A stretch of DNA of 64,000 nt from Procambarus clarkii (Eukaryota; Arthropoda; Malacostraca; Decapoda; Cambaridae): positions 43,015,452 through 43,079,451 of the forward strand of contig NC_091154.1 in NCBI RefSeq assembly GCF_040958095.1, given 5' to 3'. The notes under the pieces were generated by a model that saw nothing but the letters and a program-made list of their open reading frames with translations, did no database searches and was not told where the DNA came from. Positions 22,433 to 31,029 of this stretch are shown here, piece by piece (position 1 is the first letter of the stretch; each line of letters opens with the position of its first letter). Both the position numbers and the translations under genes were made by a program.

Positions 22433-23112
22433 GAAAGCCGTCGTTATTTATGGGATCCAAGACATTCTCCGCCTCACCGTCTTGTTGTACATTTAAATTG
22501 CGCACAATTAGAGTTATGTCTGGGTAAATTAGTAGGGATGGGTGTTGTGGGGAGAAAAGGGATCGAATCTCATTAATGAAAAATTCTCTGTATGTTCTCA
22601 GATAGACTCCTGGGGAGGTGTTAACATGCTCTGGTATGGAGAATGAAAGCCTAACATACCCACCATTATAGTTATCAATTCGATCCAGCAGCTGAGGTTG
22701 AATTTCTAGCGCAGGTGGATGGGAGGGAGAGAGCGGTGGTGGTGGTGATGGGAGAGGGATAGGGAGGGGGTGATGATAGCCCCCCCCCCTCCGAGATGAA
22801 TGGGCGAGACTGCGTCGTCAGCTATTACGCCAGACGGTGCTAAACAGTCAGAAATGTCAGACGCTAACGAGACAAGGTCAAGGTCTGCTGAGCTGTCGTC
22901 TGAGTCAAGGCTATTCTTACGGACTGTGATACTGTTAACGGCACGGCTCTCGCTACTGCTGCTGCTGCTGCTGCTGCAGCTGCTGCTGTAGCTGTTGCTG
23001 ATGACCGAGCTGCTGTCGCTGGTTGATTGAGGTATGGGGCTGGGGGAGGAACTGGGAATTGAATGAGCACGTGAACGAGCCCCTCCCTGCCCATGAGTTG
23101 TGGGGTGCGAGC

Positions 23113-23155
23113 CGACTAAGGGTAATGACAGCAGAGCTGTCATTACCCTTAGTCG
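23113..23155. repeat. Perfect fold-back palindrome, 20-bp arms, 3-nt loop
   Basis: Left arm 23,113-23,132, loop AGA, right arm 23,136-23,155; the arms are exact reverse complements. The left arm continues the Polinton A sequence and the right arm is an inverted copy leading straight into (AT)n. Confidence 0.95.
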
Positions 23156-23185
23156 TATGTTTATATATATATATTTATATATATA

Positions 23186-23245
<60 letters not shown>

Positions 23246-23262
23246 TATATATGTATATATAT
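23156..23262. repeat. (AT)n tract
   Basis: An almost pure TA repeat with occasional TTTA or AAAT. It separates the palindrome from the first SINE unit. Confidence 0.95.
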
Positions 23263-24302
23263 GCAAACAAGCCTGAATGGTCCCCAGGACTATATACAAC
23301 TGAAAACTCACACCCCAGAAGTGACTCGAACCCATACTCCCACAACTGGTATGTACAGAGACGCCTTAATCCGCTTGACCATCACGACCGGACATAAGGA
23401 AGTGATAGCCGAGGCTATTTGAACCACTTCCCCGCCGGCACTCGGATGGTAATCTTGGGCATAGCATTTTATCAAATCACCTCATTCTTTGGGGCACACG
23501 TGAGGAACACAAATGCAAACAAGCCTGAATGGTCCCCAGGACTATATACAACTGAAAACTCACACCCCAGAAGTGACTCGAACCCATACTCCCACAACTG
23601 GTATGTACAGGGACGCCTTAATCCGCTTGACCATCACGACCGGACATAAGGAAGTGATAGCCGAGGCTATTTGAACCACTTCCCCGCCGGCACTCGGATG
23701 GTAATCTTGGGCATAGCATTTTATCAAATCACCTCATTCTTTGGGGCACACGTGAGGAACACAAATGCAAACAAGCCTGAATGGTCCCCAGGACTATATA
23801 CAACTGAAAACTCACACCCCAGAAGTGACTCGAACCCATACTCCCACAACTGGTATGTACAGGGACGCCTTAATCCGCTTGACCATCACGACCGGACATA
23901 AGGAAGTGATAGCCGAGGCTATTTGAACCACTTCCCCGCCGGCACTCGGATGGTAATCTTGGGCATAGCATTTTATCAAATCACCTCATTCTTTGGGGCA
24001 CACGTGAGGAACACAAATGCAAACAAGCCTGAATGGTCCCCAGGACTATATACAACTGAAAACTCACTCCCCAGAAGTGACTCGAACCCATACTCCCACA
24101 ACTGGTATGTACAGGGACGCCTTAATCCGCTTGACCATCACGACCGGACATAAGGAAGTGATAGCCGAGGCTATTTGAACCACTTCCCTGCCGGCACTCG
24201 GATGGTAATCTTGGGCATAGCATTTTATCAAATCACCTCATTCTTTGGGGCACACGTGAGGAACACAAATGCAAACAAGCCTGAATGGTCCCCAGGACTA
24301 TA
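23263..24302 (-). repeat. Tandem array of 252-bp tRNA-derived SINE units (4 full copies plus 31 bp)
   Basis: Units start at 23,263, 23,515, 23,767, 24,019 and 24,271 (partial), and differ by only a few bases. On the minus strand each unit contains a pol III A box (TGGTCAAGCGGATTAAGG, 23,364-23,381 in unit 1) and B box (GGGTTCGAGTC, 23,323-23,333) with tRNA-like spacing, most like a class II (Leu/Ser) tRNA. Each unit also holds an imperfect hairpin built from GGAAGTG and CACTTCC with ATAGCC/GGCTAT. The ORFs of 76 residues in each unit are artefacts. Confidence 0.85.
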
Positions 24303-24372
24303 TTTGCATTTGCATTTGTTTGCATTTGTGTTCCTTGTATCCTTGGGCGCCATTTTGTGAGCAGCAGCAGTT
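24303..24372. other. Array end with inverted TTTGCATTTG copies
   Basis: The array breaks off at CAGGACTATAT and continues with TTGCATTTGCATTTGTTTGC and TGTGTTCCTT. This is an inverted copy of the unit segment GAACACAAATGCAAAC, so the right end is also a small fold-back. A CAGCAGCAG stretch follows. Confidence 0.6.
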
Positions 24373-24932
24373 CGGGATACAAGACACTCCGTACATTGAC
24401 AACATCGCACACTAATTTTTTTACCACTTCGGACACCAGCTTTCGACGTTTCGCATATGTGTACGTGTTCCCTATTAAAACGACAATATAATGCTATTAA
24501 CAATTAAAATCTTCTACTTAACAGGCATATAGTTATTAAATGAAATTTAGTGATGTAATAGACATAATCCGGAGTTGGTAAGGACGCCGCCCGCCAGCGT
24601 AAACACAACACACCCGAATGCCCACAAACACGGTACAACGCACAAAACACAACACTTCTGTCAGTTTTTGGATAAACTCCTTTTATACTTATTATGTGAG
24701 AGTTATACTTGTATAAAATGATAACTATTATAGGTAAGCGCCTAATATTTAATATTAATCAATAAAAAAGAAGTCAGAAGCCACACGCCTGTCTGTACAT
24801 GTCTTTTGTGTAAAAGTATTTTGGGCGCTCATGTACTTGTGCGCTAGCTGGCGTTCACAACTGTTCTCGCCTACAAGCATTAGAATTAAACAAACGAATT
24901 TATTTTTTCATTTATATACAAGAAGAGAAGGC
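24373..24932 (+). repeat. Dispersed repeat R, uninterrupted copy
   Basis: About 560 bp beginning GGGATACAAGACACTC and ending TATATACAAGAAGA. A near-identical reverse-complement copy lies at 59,262-61,395, split by a LINE and a SINE. No coding potential is seen. Family unknown; possibly an LTR or DNA-transposon end. Confidence 0.75.
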
Positions 24933-25049
24933 TACCCTTGAGTCTGTAATATTCATCTGATCACTGGTCTCCCATTTGGTTCTCATTGCTTTATTTTACT
25001 ATTATTGAATGTCAATAACCGTATTATGAAATTTCAATTTCTTCTATTT

Positions 25050-25185
25050 CTTTCTTTATTATGCACCCCATACCCATCCCGTGGGCGGTGGTGTAAAGGA
25101 TTACAGAGGCACATAATCGGTTCAGGAACTAAACCCGCTAGTTCGTTTAGCTAAGCAAATAACAATGTTTGACTCTAGTTACAAA
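25050..25185. repeat. Interspersed repeat with TTTATTATGCACCCC start
   Basis: The block TTTATTATGCACCCCATACC, then a GTGGGCGGTGGT segment, TTACAGAGGCACATAATCGG and TTAGCTAAGCAAATAAC has related copies near 45,825 and 59,140-59,228. Probably an old retroelement end. Confidence 0.5.
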
Positions 25186-25228
25186 ATTATTAATGTTGTA
25201 TACACATGTACACACACTCATACATACA

Positions 25229-25233
<5 letters not shown>

Positions 25234-25316
<83 letters not shown>

Positions 25317-25321
25317 TATAT
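25234..25321. repeat. (AT)n tract
   Basis: A TA dinucleotide run. ORFs of alternating Ile-Tyr across it are artefacts. Confidence 0.95.
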
Positions 25322-25486
25322 ATACTCCCTCTGGTGCCAATGTGGGGACCCATAGCCTCGGAGAAGAAAATAAAAAGTATTCAGAGGAGACCTTGTGGTT
25401 TCTCACTGAACACTAATATTATCTTCTCCTACCACCCCCATTCTTTTGTATGTACACATATATATTTGCTATTTAATAAATAAAAA

Positions 25487-25873
25487 ATGAAAGAATATTA
25501 TCTAGTACCTCGTAAATCCATCGATGAGGGACCTGCTAAGGTACCAGTAGTAAAAAAAGCAGAAGTAATGCCATCACTAGCTCCAACACCTGTCCTGTCA
25601 GCAACTGCTCCAGTAGCACCAGTTCCAGTACGAGCTAATCCTTCAATAGTACATTTGGTACATTTAAAATTGAAAGCTAAAGATCATGATTATGCTACTT
25701 CGCTGTTGAATTATTTTGATGAAAGCAAGATGGTGCAATGGGACGTCAATGGGAATCTGCAAATGCCAGTGACTGGAATAAACATAATTGATGATATTTT
25801 AACTAAAATGACGATTCGCCGCTCTGTATTCCCACGAGAAAATTACCGCTGGTTAAATTATTCATCTCTTTAA
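25487..25873 (+). CDS. Polinton B YLVPRK protein
   Basis: 128 codons. The N-terminus MKEYYLVPRKSIDEG is followed by a Pro/Ala/Val linker (about residues 20-50), a conserved IVHLVHLKLKAKDH block and a C-terminal globular part with WDVNGN (about residue 86) and GINIIDDILTKM (about 96-107). Element A has a frameshifted homologue conserved in just these two regions. AT-rich sequence (AATAAATAAAA) precedes the ATG. This pattern of a conserved start plus W..G..I end is, as far as I know, typical of an uncharacterised Polinton/adintovirus virion-associated protein. No catalytic motif is seen. It is the first surviving gene of B. Confidence 0.65.
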   Translation: MKEYYLVPRKSIDEGPAKVPVVKKAEVMPSLAPTPVLSATAPVAPVPVRANPSIVHLVHLKLKAKDHDYATSLLNYFDESKMVQWDVNGNLQMPVTGINIIDDILTKMTIRRSVFPRENYRWLNYSSL

Positions 25874-25890
25874 CCTCAACTCCACGAGAA

Positions 25891-26034
25891 ATGTTTAGGA
25901 ATACAGAATCTCGTAAACAAGTATTTAATGATGACGTGGCACTGAGAAGAAAACGGGTGTATGCTCCTACTACAGCTGCTGGAGAAACTAAACTCCCTAA
26001 AGTTGGCGGAGGAGCACCATGGTTAGCTTACTAA
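25891..26034 (+). CDS. Polinton B small basic protein (47 aa)
   Basis: An ATG 17 nt after the YLVPRK stop opens 47 codons (MFRNTESRKQVFN, RRKRVYAPT, GGGAPWLAY) ending at TAA. Arg/Lys-rich in the middle. Element A keeps the C-terminal half at 8,941-9,024 and the same sequence just after the stop, so the gene is supported by comparison even though it is short. Function unknown; possibly a DNA-binding or scaffold peptide of the virion, as suggested by charge and position only. Confidence 0.55.
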   Translation: MFRNTESRKQVFNDDVALRRKRVYAPTTAAGETKLPKVGGGAPWLAY

Positions 26035-26051
26035 AGGTGAGTGTATAAATA
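26033..26051 (+). promoter_or_regulatory. Conserved AAAGGTGAGTGTATA motif with TATAAAT, upstream of penton-like gene
   Basis: The first 15 nt match element A exactly (minus strand 8,927-8,941). TATAAAT at 26,044-26,050 lies 44 nt before the likely ATG at 26,095. Candidate late promoter or splice donor. Confidence 0.5.
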
Positions 26052-26094
26052 GATGTTCTGTTTTGTGTTTAGTTTATTCATTCATAGTCCAGCA

Positions 26095-26991
26095 ATGGAT
26101 TCCCACGTTATTTACACTACTAGTATTTCTAATACAGATTTATTTCCTAATAATGTACCTAGTGCTTTTGAAAACAGACTGTATAATCAACTTGTACTGG
26201 ATTCTAGACGTTCCTACGAAATGTTTTTCCAGAATATATTATTGCCTTCGTCATATTACATAATAAGATCGGATGATCTGGAAAGTTATATCCGCGTGAG
26301 AATTATGTACCTAGATGCTAAAGGAATTAGTTACAAACATTCTAAATTTCTACCGAAAACTAATATTGTAGCTGGTGGCATAAAGGAAATTATATGCGCC
26401 ATCAATAATGAAATTACCCATATATTTTCACAGAACGATTTGAGTTTTGTGTCTGATGTCTACAAGACGTATTTCCCGAGATATGCATATGCGTATATTA
26501 AATATGGTTCAATTTCCAATCGGGTAAAGTTCAATACTGCGAGCAGCGATGAGAATGTATTGTATTATGACGATAATCGAGCGATATGCAGGATTTCCCT
26601 ATCTTTTGGGGCGAGTATTGGCAAGCTTTTGGGAACTGATCAGCATAAAAATTAGGATATATACGTACACAAGAATTATTTGAATGAAACACCCATATCA
26701 GACACGTGCCCCTACCCTCCACAACCCAGGGGCATGATGGATTACCTGTGTGTTTATTGCGATAAAATTGCTCCTACGATGTATGGGAATTTATTAGTGA
26801 ATATATTGGACGTAGTGTCTTTGCAGGGCGGTGAAAGCACGAATAGGAAACTAAATAAACCTCAAAATACAAATGTACTGGAGAGTATAAGTATTGCAGT
26901 AACAGATCCTAATGGGACCCCTATTTATTTTGATAAACGAGGAAGCACAACAGCTGTTTTACATTTGCGACCTCAAATTGGGTCTATATAA
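26095..26991 (+). pseudogene. Polinton B penton-like minor capsid protein with one nonsense codon
   Basis: The start at MDSHVIYTTSISNT (26,095) is preferred over the upstream Met at 26,053 because the A copy begins at the same place. The frame is open to TAG at 26,653-26,655 and continues in the same frame to TAA at 26,991: 298 codons with a single stop at codon 187. The N-terminal part has LFPNNVPSAFENRL and ILLPSSYYII; the C-terminal part has CVYCDKIAPTMYGN and AVLHLRPQ. These blocks mark the Polinton minor capsid (penton-like) protein that caps capsid vertices. The stop could also split a readable N-terminal product; I consider decay more likely. Confidence 0.75.
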
Positions 26992-27039
26992 TAAGGACAT
27001 TACAGTTTCGAGCCTCATTACTCATCTGCAAGCTACAAA

Positions 27040-27474
27040 ATGCGCGTCAATTTCATCCCTCCGTCTGTAGACGAAATATTATTCTTAATTAGCCCACCTG
27101 CCTCATATAAAGGAGGTGGGCTGAGTGACATTAGAATATTCAATAGGAGTCATATAAGAGGAGGAGGTATATTCAGTTTCCTCACTGGTTTAGCCCATAA
27201 AGCAGCGCCATTTTTAATGAGAACCCTTGCTCCTGCCGTCTTAAGTATGGGTCAGAATGTATTGCATGACATGCAAACAGGGGAACATTCCTTTAAAAAG
27301 TCAATGAAGAAGCATGGGATCGAATCATTGAAGAGAGTAGGGCGTCAGATTTTAGGTGGTGGTAAAAGGCGGAAAAAGTCTAAGAGAAAGGCTAAGGCCA
27401 CAAAATTAGCACTTATTCGCAGTTACACAAAACAGAATAAGAAGAATAAGAGATATAATGACGTGTTTGCGTAA
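27040..27474 (+). CDS. Polinton B pVI-like minor virion protein
   Basis: 144 codons, intact. The N-terminal 45 residues are Gly/Ser/aromatic and end in HIRGGGIFSFLTGLAHKA, followed by a hydrophobic-amphipathic segment PFLMRTLAPAVLSMGQNV (residues about 59-76), a KKHGIESLKRVGRQILGGG helix and a strongly basic tail (KRRKKSKRKAK). A Gly-Gly before an amphipathic helix and a basic C-terminus recall adenovirus pVI or core proteins that are cleaved by the viral protease; a GGG sits at the likely processing site. Homologue in A at 7,516-7,922. Lies between penton-like and capsid genes. Confidence 0.65.
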   Translation: MRVNFIPPSVDEILFLISPPASYKGGGLSDIRIFNRSHIRGGGIFSFLTGLAHKAAPFLMRTLAPAVLSMGQNVLHDMQTGEHSFKKSMKKHGIESLKRVGRQILGGGKRRKKSKRKAKATKLALIRSYTKQNKKNKRYNDVFA

Positions 27475-27505
27475 ATTGCAATTCATTCCTCTCATAGCAT
27501 CTAGC

Positions 27506-28849
27506 ATGAATACTACTACTACACTAGGAGCGGGGCTATAATCCCCTTTGGAAAGTTACACAGTGGCTGTAACAGATGGATTTCCCAAACTTAATTCAGC
27601 ACGTATGATTGAGTCCACTATAACTAGCAGGAAAAATATTGATATTTTACCTGTTAATTTAGGAATTAATAAATTTAAGGACTCGTATATAGAATTTAGA
27701 ATCCCTGGCATTCCTGGTCATTTCCTGGATATGTCATCCCTAGCCCTAGAAGTGGGGATAGAATTAACAGAAGCTGACGCCGCAATACATTCAGGCAAAA
27801 AAGTGACTGTAGCCAATGGTTTATCACAAACACTTTTTAAAACATTGGTGGTGTATTTCAACGAACAAGTGGTTGAAAGTAATTCTTTATTTTCTTATTG
27901 GGCGTATATAAAGCTGCTAACGACTCTTTCCAGAAGTAAAATTGATGGTTTTAAGCATCTAGCGCATTTTTATAAAGAAGAGGCGCTAACGATACCTAAT
28001 AAAATTGATACACAGTATTTTGCTACGACCACGATAGATCAGGATGAGAAAATGGCTAATATGAAAGAACAGGGCATTTATACGTGCTTTAAATTACTGC
28101 TGGATATTGCATCTATTAGCGAATATTTACTGGATAATGTAGATGTAAGAATACGTTTGGAGTTAAATAGTGATAAATGGGTTATTGGCAGTGACACACC
28201 CACTGCTGACTATAAATATAATATAAATATGGCCCGCTTATGGATCGATAGATTAACCCCATTCCCTTCTGGGTTACTAGCTATTAACAGAGCACTCGCC
28301 CAAAATAATGGTGCAGTAACGTATATATTTGATAAAACCCTATTTAAAACCTATATTCTAGGTCAGGGCCAAATATCATTAACCATGGACCAACCCTGGG
28401 GTGGAGTGATCCCTGAAAAGTTATACGTGGCAATTATTGATATGGAAGCCATTTCTGGAGATTATACCTTAAACCCATTATATTTTAACAATTCCGCCTT
28501 GAGCAACGTATATATCTCGGTGAACAGCACGAGTTTATTTAATATAGCGTGTGATTTCCCCCATAAATGTTCGAAATTATATTATACGGTCCTGAATGCT
28601 GTAGGATTTAATGTAGATAATATTTTGTCCTACGAATCGTTCGTTAAAGGACAAACTCTGCTGGTCTTTAATTTATTACCAGAAGAAATAAAGGGTACAG
28701 TTTCCTTGGAAGCGACAGGGAATATAAGAATTACATTGGAATTCAATACAGCCATAGTGGGAAATAAAGTTATACTGCTGTTTGGTCCTACTACTGGGAT
28801 TATGAAAATTAATGCTGACCGACGTATTATTTGTGAAACGAGAGCCTAA
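27506..28849 (+). pseudogene. Polinton B major capsid protein, one early stop
   Basis: The homologous ATG is at 27,506; codon 12 is TAA (27,539-27,541), after which 433 codons are open. Conserved features of Polinton double jelly-roll capsids: IEFRIPGIPGHFLDMSSLAL near the N-terminus, LDNVDVRIRLEL (about residue 205), the WGGVIPEKLYVAIIDMEAIS region with NPLYF (about 300), and GNIRITLEFNTAI near the end. The length is in the usual 430-650 range. The early stop might be bypassed by a downstream start but none is near, so it is probably a fresh lesion. The protease ATG follows 5 nt after the stop. Confidence 0.82.
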
Positions 28850-28854
28850 GAAAC

Positions 28855-29436
28855 ATGAATTGTTTGGAAATAAACAATGGGTTGAAAAATATATATTTAG
28901 GGGAAGAAGCCATATATATCGGATGTTATTTAGCGAACGATGTACAGAGAACCTTTAAGAAATTAAATAAAGAGCCAGTGGTATTTATTTTAAATACTTT
29001 AGATGAGAAATCCCCTGCAACGATGATGGGTCATTGGATGACTATATATGTACACAATAAACCTTCAGGAGCCATTATCGCCCTGTTGGACAGTTTTGGG
29101 TTGAAGATGGAATTCCATTCACGTTATTTACAAGAATTCCTCTCTTATTTTGAAGATTATAGAGTTTACATGTTCACACAACGCATTCAGAGCATATACT
29201 CCTATTATTGTGGAGCCTATGCCATGTTTTTTGTCTATCAATTATGCAACCTGAACTTGAAAGCTGCACTACATAAATTTGAAACTTTATTTGAATATGG
29301 GGAATATAATATGAACGATAGAAAGATAATTCAATTTGCATATTCTAATTTTGCAATGCCCAACTGCAAAAAGACATTTTGCATAGATGGACAGGATAAA
29401 TGTCTATCGCTGTGTGATGAATCCTCATATTACTGA
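28855..29436 (+). CDS. Polinton B adenain-type cysteine protease
   Basis: 193 codons, intact. The catalytic set is complete: His60 in MGHWMT, Asp79 in LLDSFG, Gln112 in QRIQSIYS and Cys119 in YYCGAYAMFF, the order and spacing of the adenovirus protease (C5) family. Such enzymes cleave capsid and core precursors after assembly, often at GlyGly-X sites. Cys-rich C-terminus (CKKTFCIDGQDKC). The element A copy retains the N-terminal third and this C-terminal block but has lost the Cys segment. It starts 5 nt after the capsid gene. Confidence 0.85.
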   Translation: MNCLEINNGLKNIYLGEEAIYIGCYLANDVQRTFKKLNKEPVVFILNTLDEKSPATMMGHWMTIYVHNKPSGAIIALLDSFGLKMEFHSRYLQEFLSYFEDYRVYMFTQRIQSIYSYYCGAYAMFFVYQLCNLNLKAALHKFETLFEYGEYNMNDRKIIQFAYSNFAMPNCKKTFCIDGQDKCLSLCDESSYY

Positions 29437-29440
29437 GCTG

Positions 29441-31020
29441 TAAGTATATTTCTAGATGTTAGCTATATATTGTCTTTCATATTATTGCTGATTTATTATT
29501 ATTATTATGTGTTGCTCTTAATGGTTTCTATTTACTGTTCCAGATTTGATGTTGCAGAGGAACTGGTCTCCCTCACAAAAATTACCAGGATCTAGGATTG
29601 CTATGACCAACATCTGAAATATCATGCTTGTTCCCCATTACAATTTTTCTGTTAAGACCAGAATGTAAACTTTTATTACCAATAAAATAATGAAAACCTA
29701 TACAATGTATATTCTTAAACCTCTGATTAGGTTAGGTGGAGATGGATAGTCTAGCCATTTTTTTTAATAATAACATCAAAAACAGTACATGTACAGGTAG
29801 GACGCTAAAGGCCGCATTGGTTATCTGGTGACGTCATACATAGTTGAACAGTCAGGTGCTGTGATACCTTGACACTTATATGCTAATGGCCAGCAATACC
29901 CTATCCCGATACTGAGGTTACTTTTCGTGATGTCACTAAACAACAACAACTGGTCTGTAGAATGTATTTGTTTGTTATATATAATAAGTTAGGTTAGGAT
30001 GGATTCAGAGGGTTTGATAGGGTTTATGAAATGAATAACAGAAAACATAAGCAGAAATACGAGCAAAGGTAGCTGAATATCGTTTCTGGTGAAACACAGA
30101 GTACAGTTGAGGTATTGGGAGTGATTAAGAGTTCACACTTATGTGTGAACCTCCTATAGGACCCGCATGAGCACGTTGGCTGGAAGCTCATTGGGGGCTT
30201 ACAGCGCATTAGGGATGATGACGTCAGAAAAGAAGGTAACTGAAGAAGGCAGTTTTATTTCAAAACATGAGAGACTTGCTTTTCTACAGCAAGGTGTGGG
30301 GAGGCATGTTTTTTGAGCGAATGTGAGATGTGCATATATATTTATGTACGTGCATATATATATTTATGCGTTATTAAGCAATATTGGATTAGTACTGAAA
30401 TCGCATTGCAGTCACCACGCCTGGCAGGGGACTGTTTTCATGCAAATAGATGATAGTGGGGTTTTCATTTTTATTTGCCCTATGATCAATAAACATTCTG
30501 TGAAGACAGATTGTCAAAGCTCGAATTACATTCCCTAGAAAGACGAAGAAGAAATTGGGGTGACATGATAGAGGTGTGACTGAATGGTCATAGTAAATGG
30601 GGATATTTCTAACCTATTAAACGTATCAACATGAAACAGAACAGGAATAAATTGGATAGGTTTTAGATTTAGGAAAAGACCTGGGTAAATACAGGTAACA
30701 GGGGCGAACTCGAAAATGCACATTAGTTCTTGCACTGTGTTGCTCCCCTTTGTTTCATATGAATGGATTTCATTCCTATGCTCAATAAACAATCCTCTGC
30801 CAGACACTATAAATATAAGCTTCTTGATAAGTAAGGGGAATAAATAGGACCTTCTGAATATTAATAGAGCTACATTATTGACGCCTATAAATGGAGAAGA
30901 AATGGGAGTATTAATAGGGAAATAATAGACCTACTGAAGTTCATCATCTAATAGCATCAGTTGATGTTCTGGTTAACATAGATTGGAAGTAACAGGGAGA
31001 TTTAAATGACAGGGTACTAT
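29441..31020. other. No recognisable gene
   Basis: AT-rich sequence with short ORFs only. A TAGGTTAGG motif occurs near 29,727 and 29,990, and an AT-rich stretch with TATATTTATG near 30,335-30,368. I see no coding homology; it may include the 3' end of element B. Confidence 0.6.
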
Positions 31021-31029
31021 GTTCGGCTT

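Larger units (their letters stand above)
15085..23094 (-). pseudogene. Polinton A DNA polymerase B, split by a LINE and a SINE
   Basis: Reading from 23.09 kb: a Ser-rich low-complexity region, then a block with NYNGGYVRLSFSIPEHV (about 22,660), the SINE at 22,244-22,432, a segment ending LRGKKLVFNP at about 22,000, the LINE, then IHKVEKINKVSIFIYSLE (about 18,030), a Cys/His knuckle region, exonuclease and polymerase domains. Exo I shows DFK where families have DFE; Exo II NASYDLG and Exo III LKVDTGLL are present. Motif A reads YFNSLYG with Tyr at the usual Asp position. Motif B NSIYGK (15,963-15,980) lies in a stop-containing gap. Motif C is YTDTDSF. The C-terminus is acidic. Multiple stops make it inactive. 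Confidence 0.88.
5641..23112 (-). mobile_element. Polinton/Maverick-like element A (adintovirus-like), decayed and nested
   Basis: The minus strand carries the full gene kit of a Maverick/Polinton: protein-primed-type DNA polymerase B, A32-like packaging ATPase, chromodomain integrase, major and minor capsid proteins and adenain-type protease. All ten recognisable genes are co-directional, reading from about 23.1 kb down to 5.8 kb. Four younger elements sit inside it (9,045-12,103; 13,783-14,074; 18,100-21,908; 22,244-22,432). I could not find terminal inverted repeats. The left end meets a LINE tail and a (TAA)n tract, the right end a fold-back and (AT)n, so both ends are approximate. Confidence 0.88.
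25440..29440 (+). mobile_element. Polinton/Maverick-like element B, structural module only
   Basis: Six genes on the plus strand (YLVPRK protein, small basic protein, penton-like, pVI-like, major capsid, protease) repeat the order seen in element A but not its polymerase, ATPase or integrase. Proteins are clearly diverged from A, so this is not a recent duplicate. The 5' boundary lies between the (AT)n tract and 25,487; the 3' boundary is unknown. No terminal inverted repeat was recognised. A and B are head to head, about 2.3 kb apart. Confidence 0.8.

Noticed and set aside
23113..23155. Hairpin as a bacterial-type terminator
   Set aside because: No T run follows in a pol II or bacterial context; the arms duplicate the flank and continue into (AT)n, which fits a rearrangement junction.
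23263..24302. Regularly spaced repeats that could suggest a CRISPR array
   Set aside because: Whole 252-bp units are repeated with no unique spacers, in a eukaryotic transposon context.
26053..26094. Upstream start for the penton-like gene (MFCFVFSLFIHSPA) as a signal peptide
   Set aside because: The element A homologue starts at the MDTH position and the extra residues cover the TATA-like leader.
5641..29440. Elements A and B as one continuous giant virus or Polinton with two capsid sets
   Set aside because: Homologous genes are duplicated in opposite orientation, separated by SINE array and repeat R, and their proteins differ too much for a recent inverted duplication; two separate insertions explain it better.
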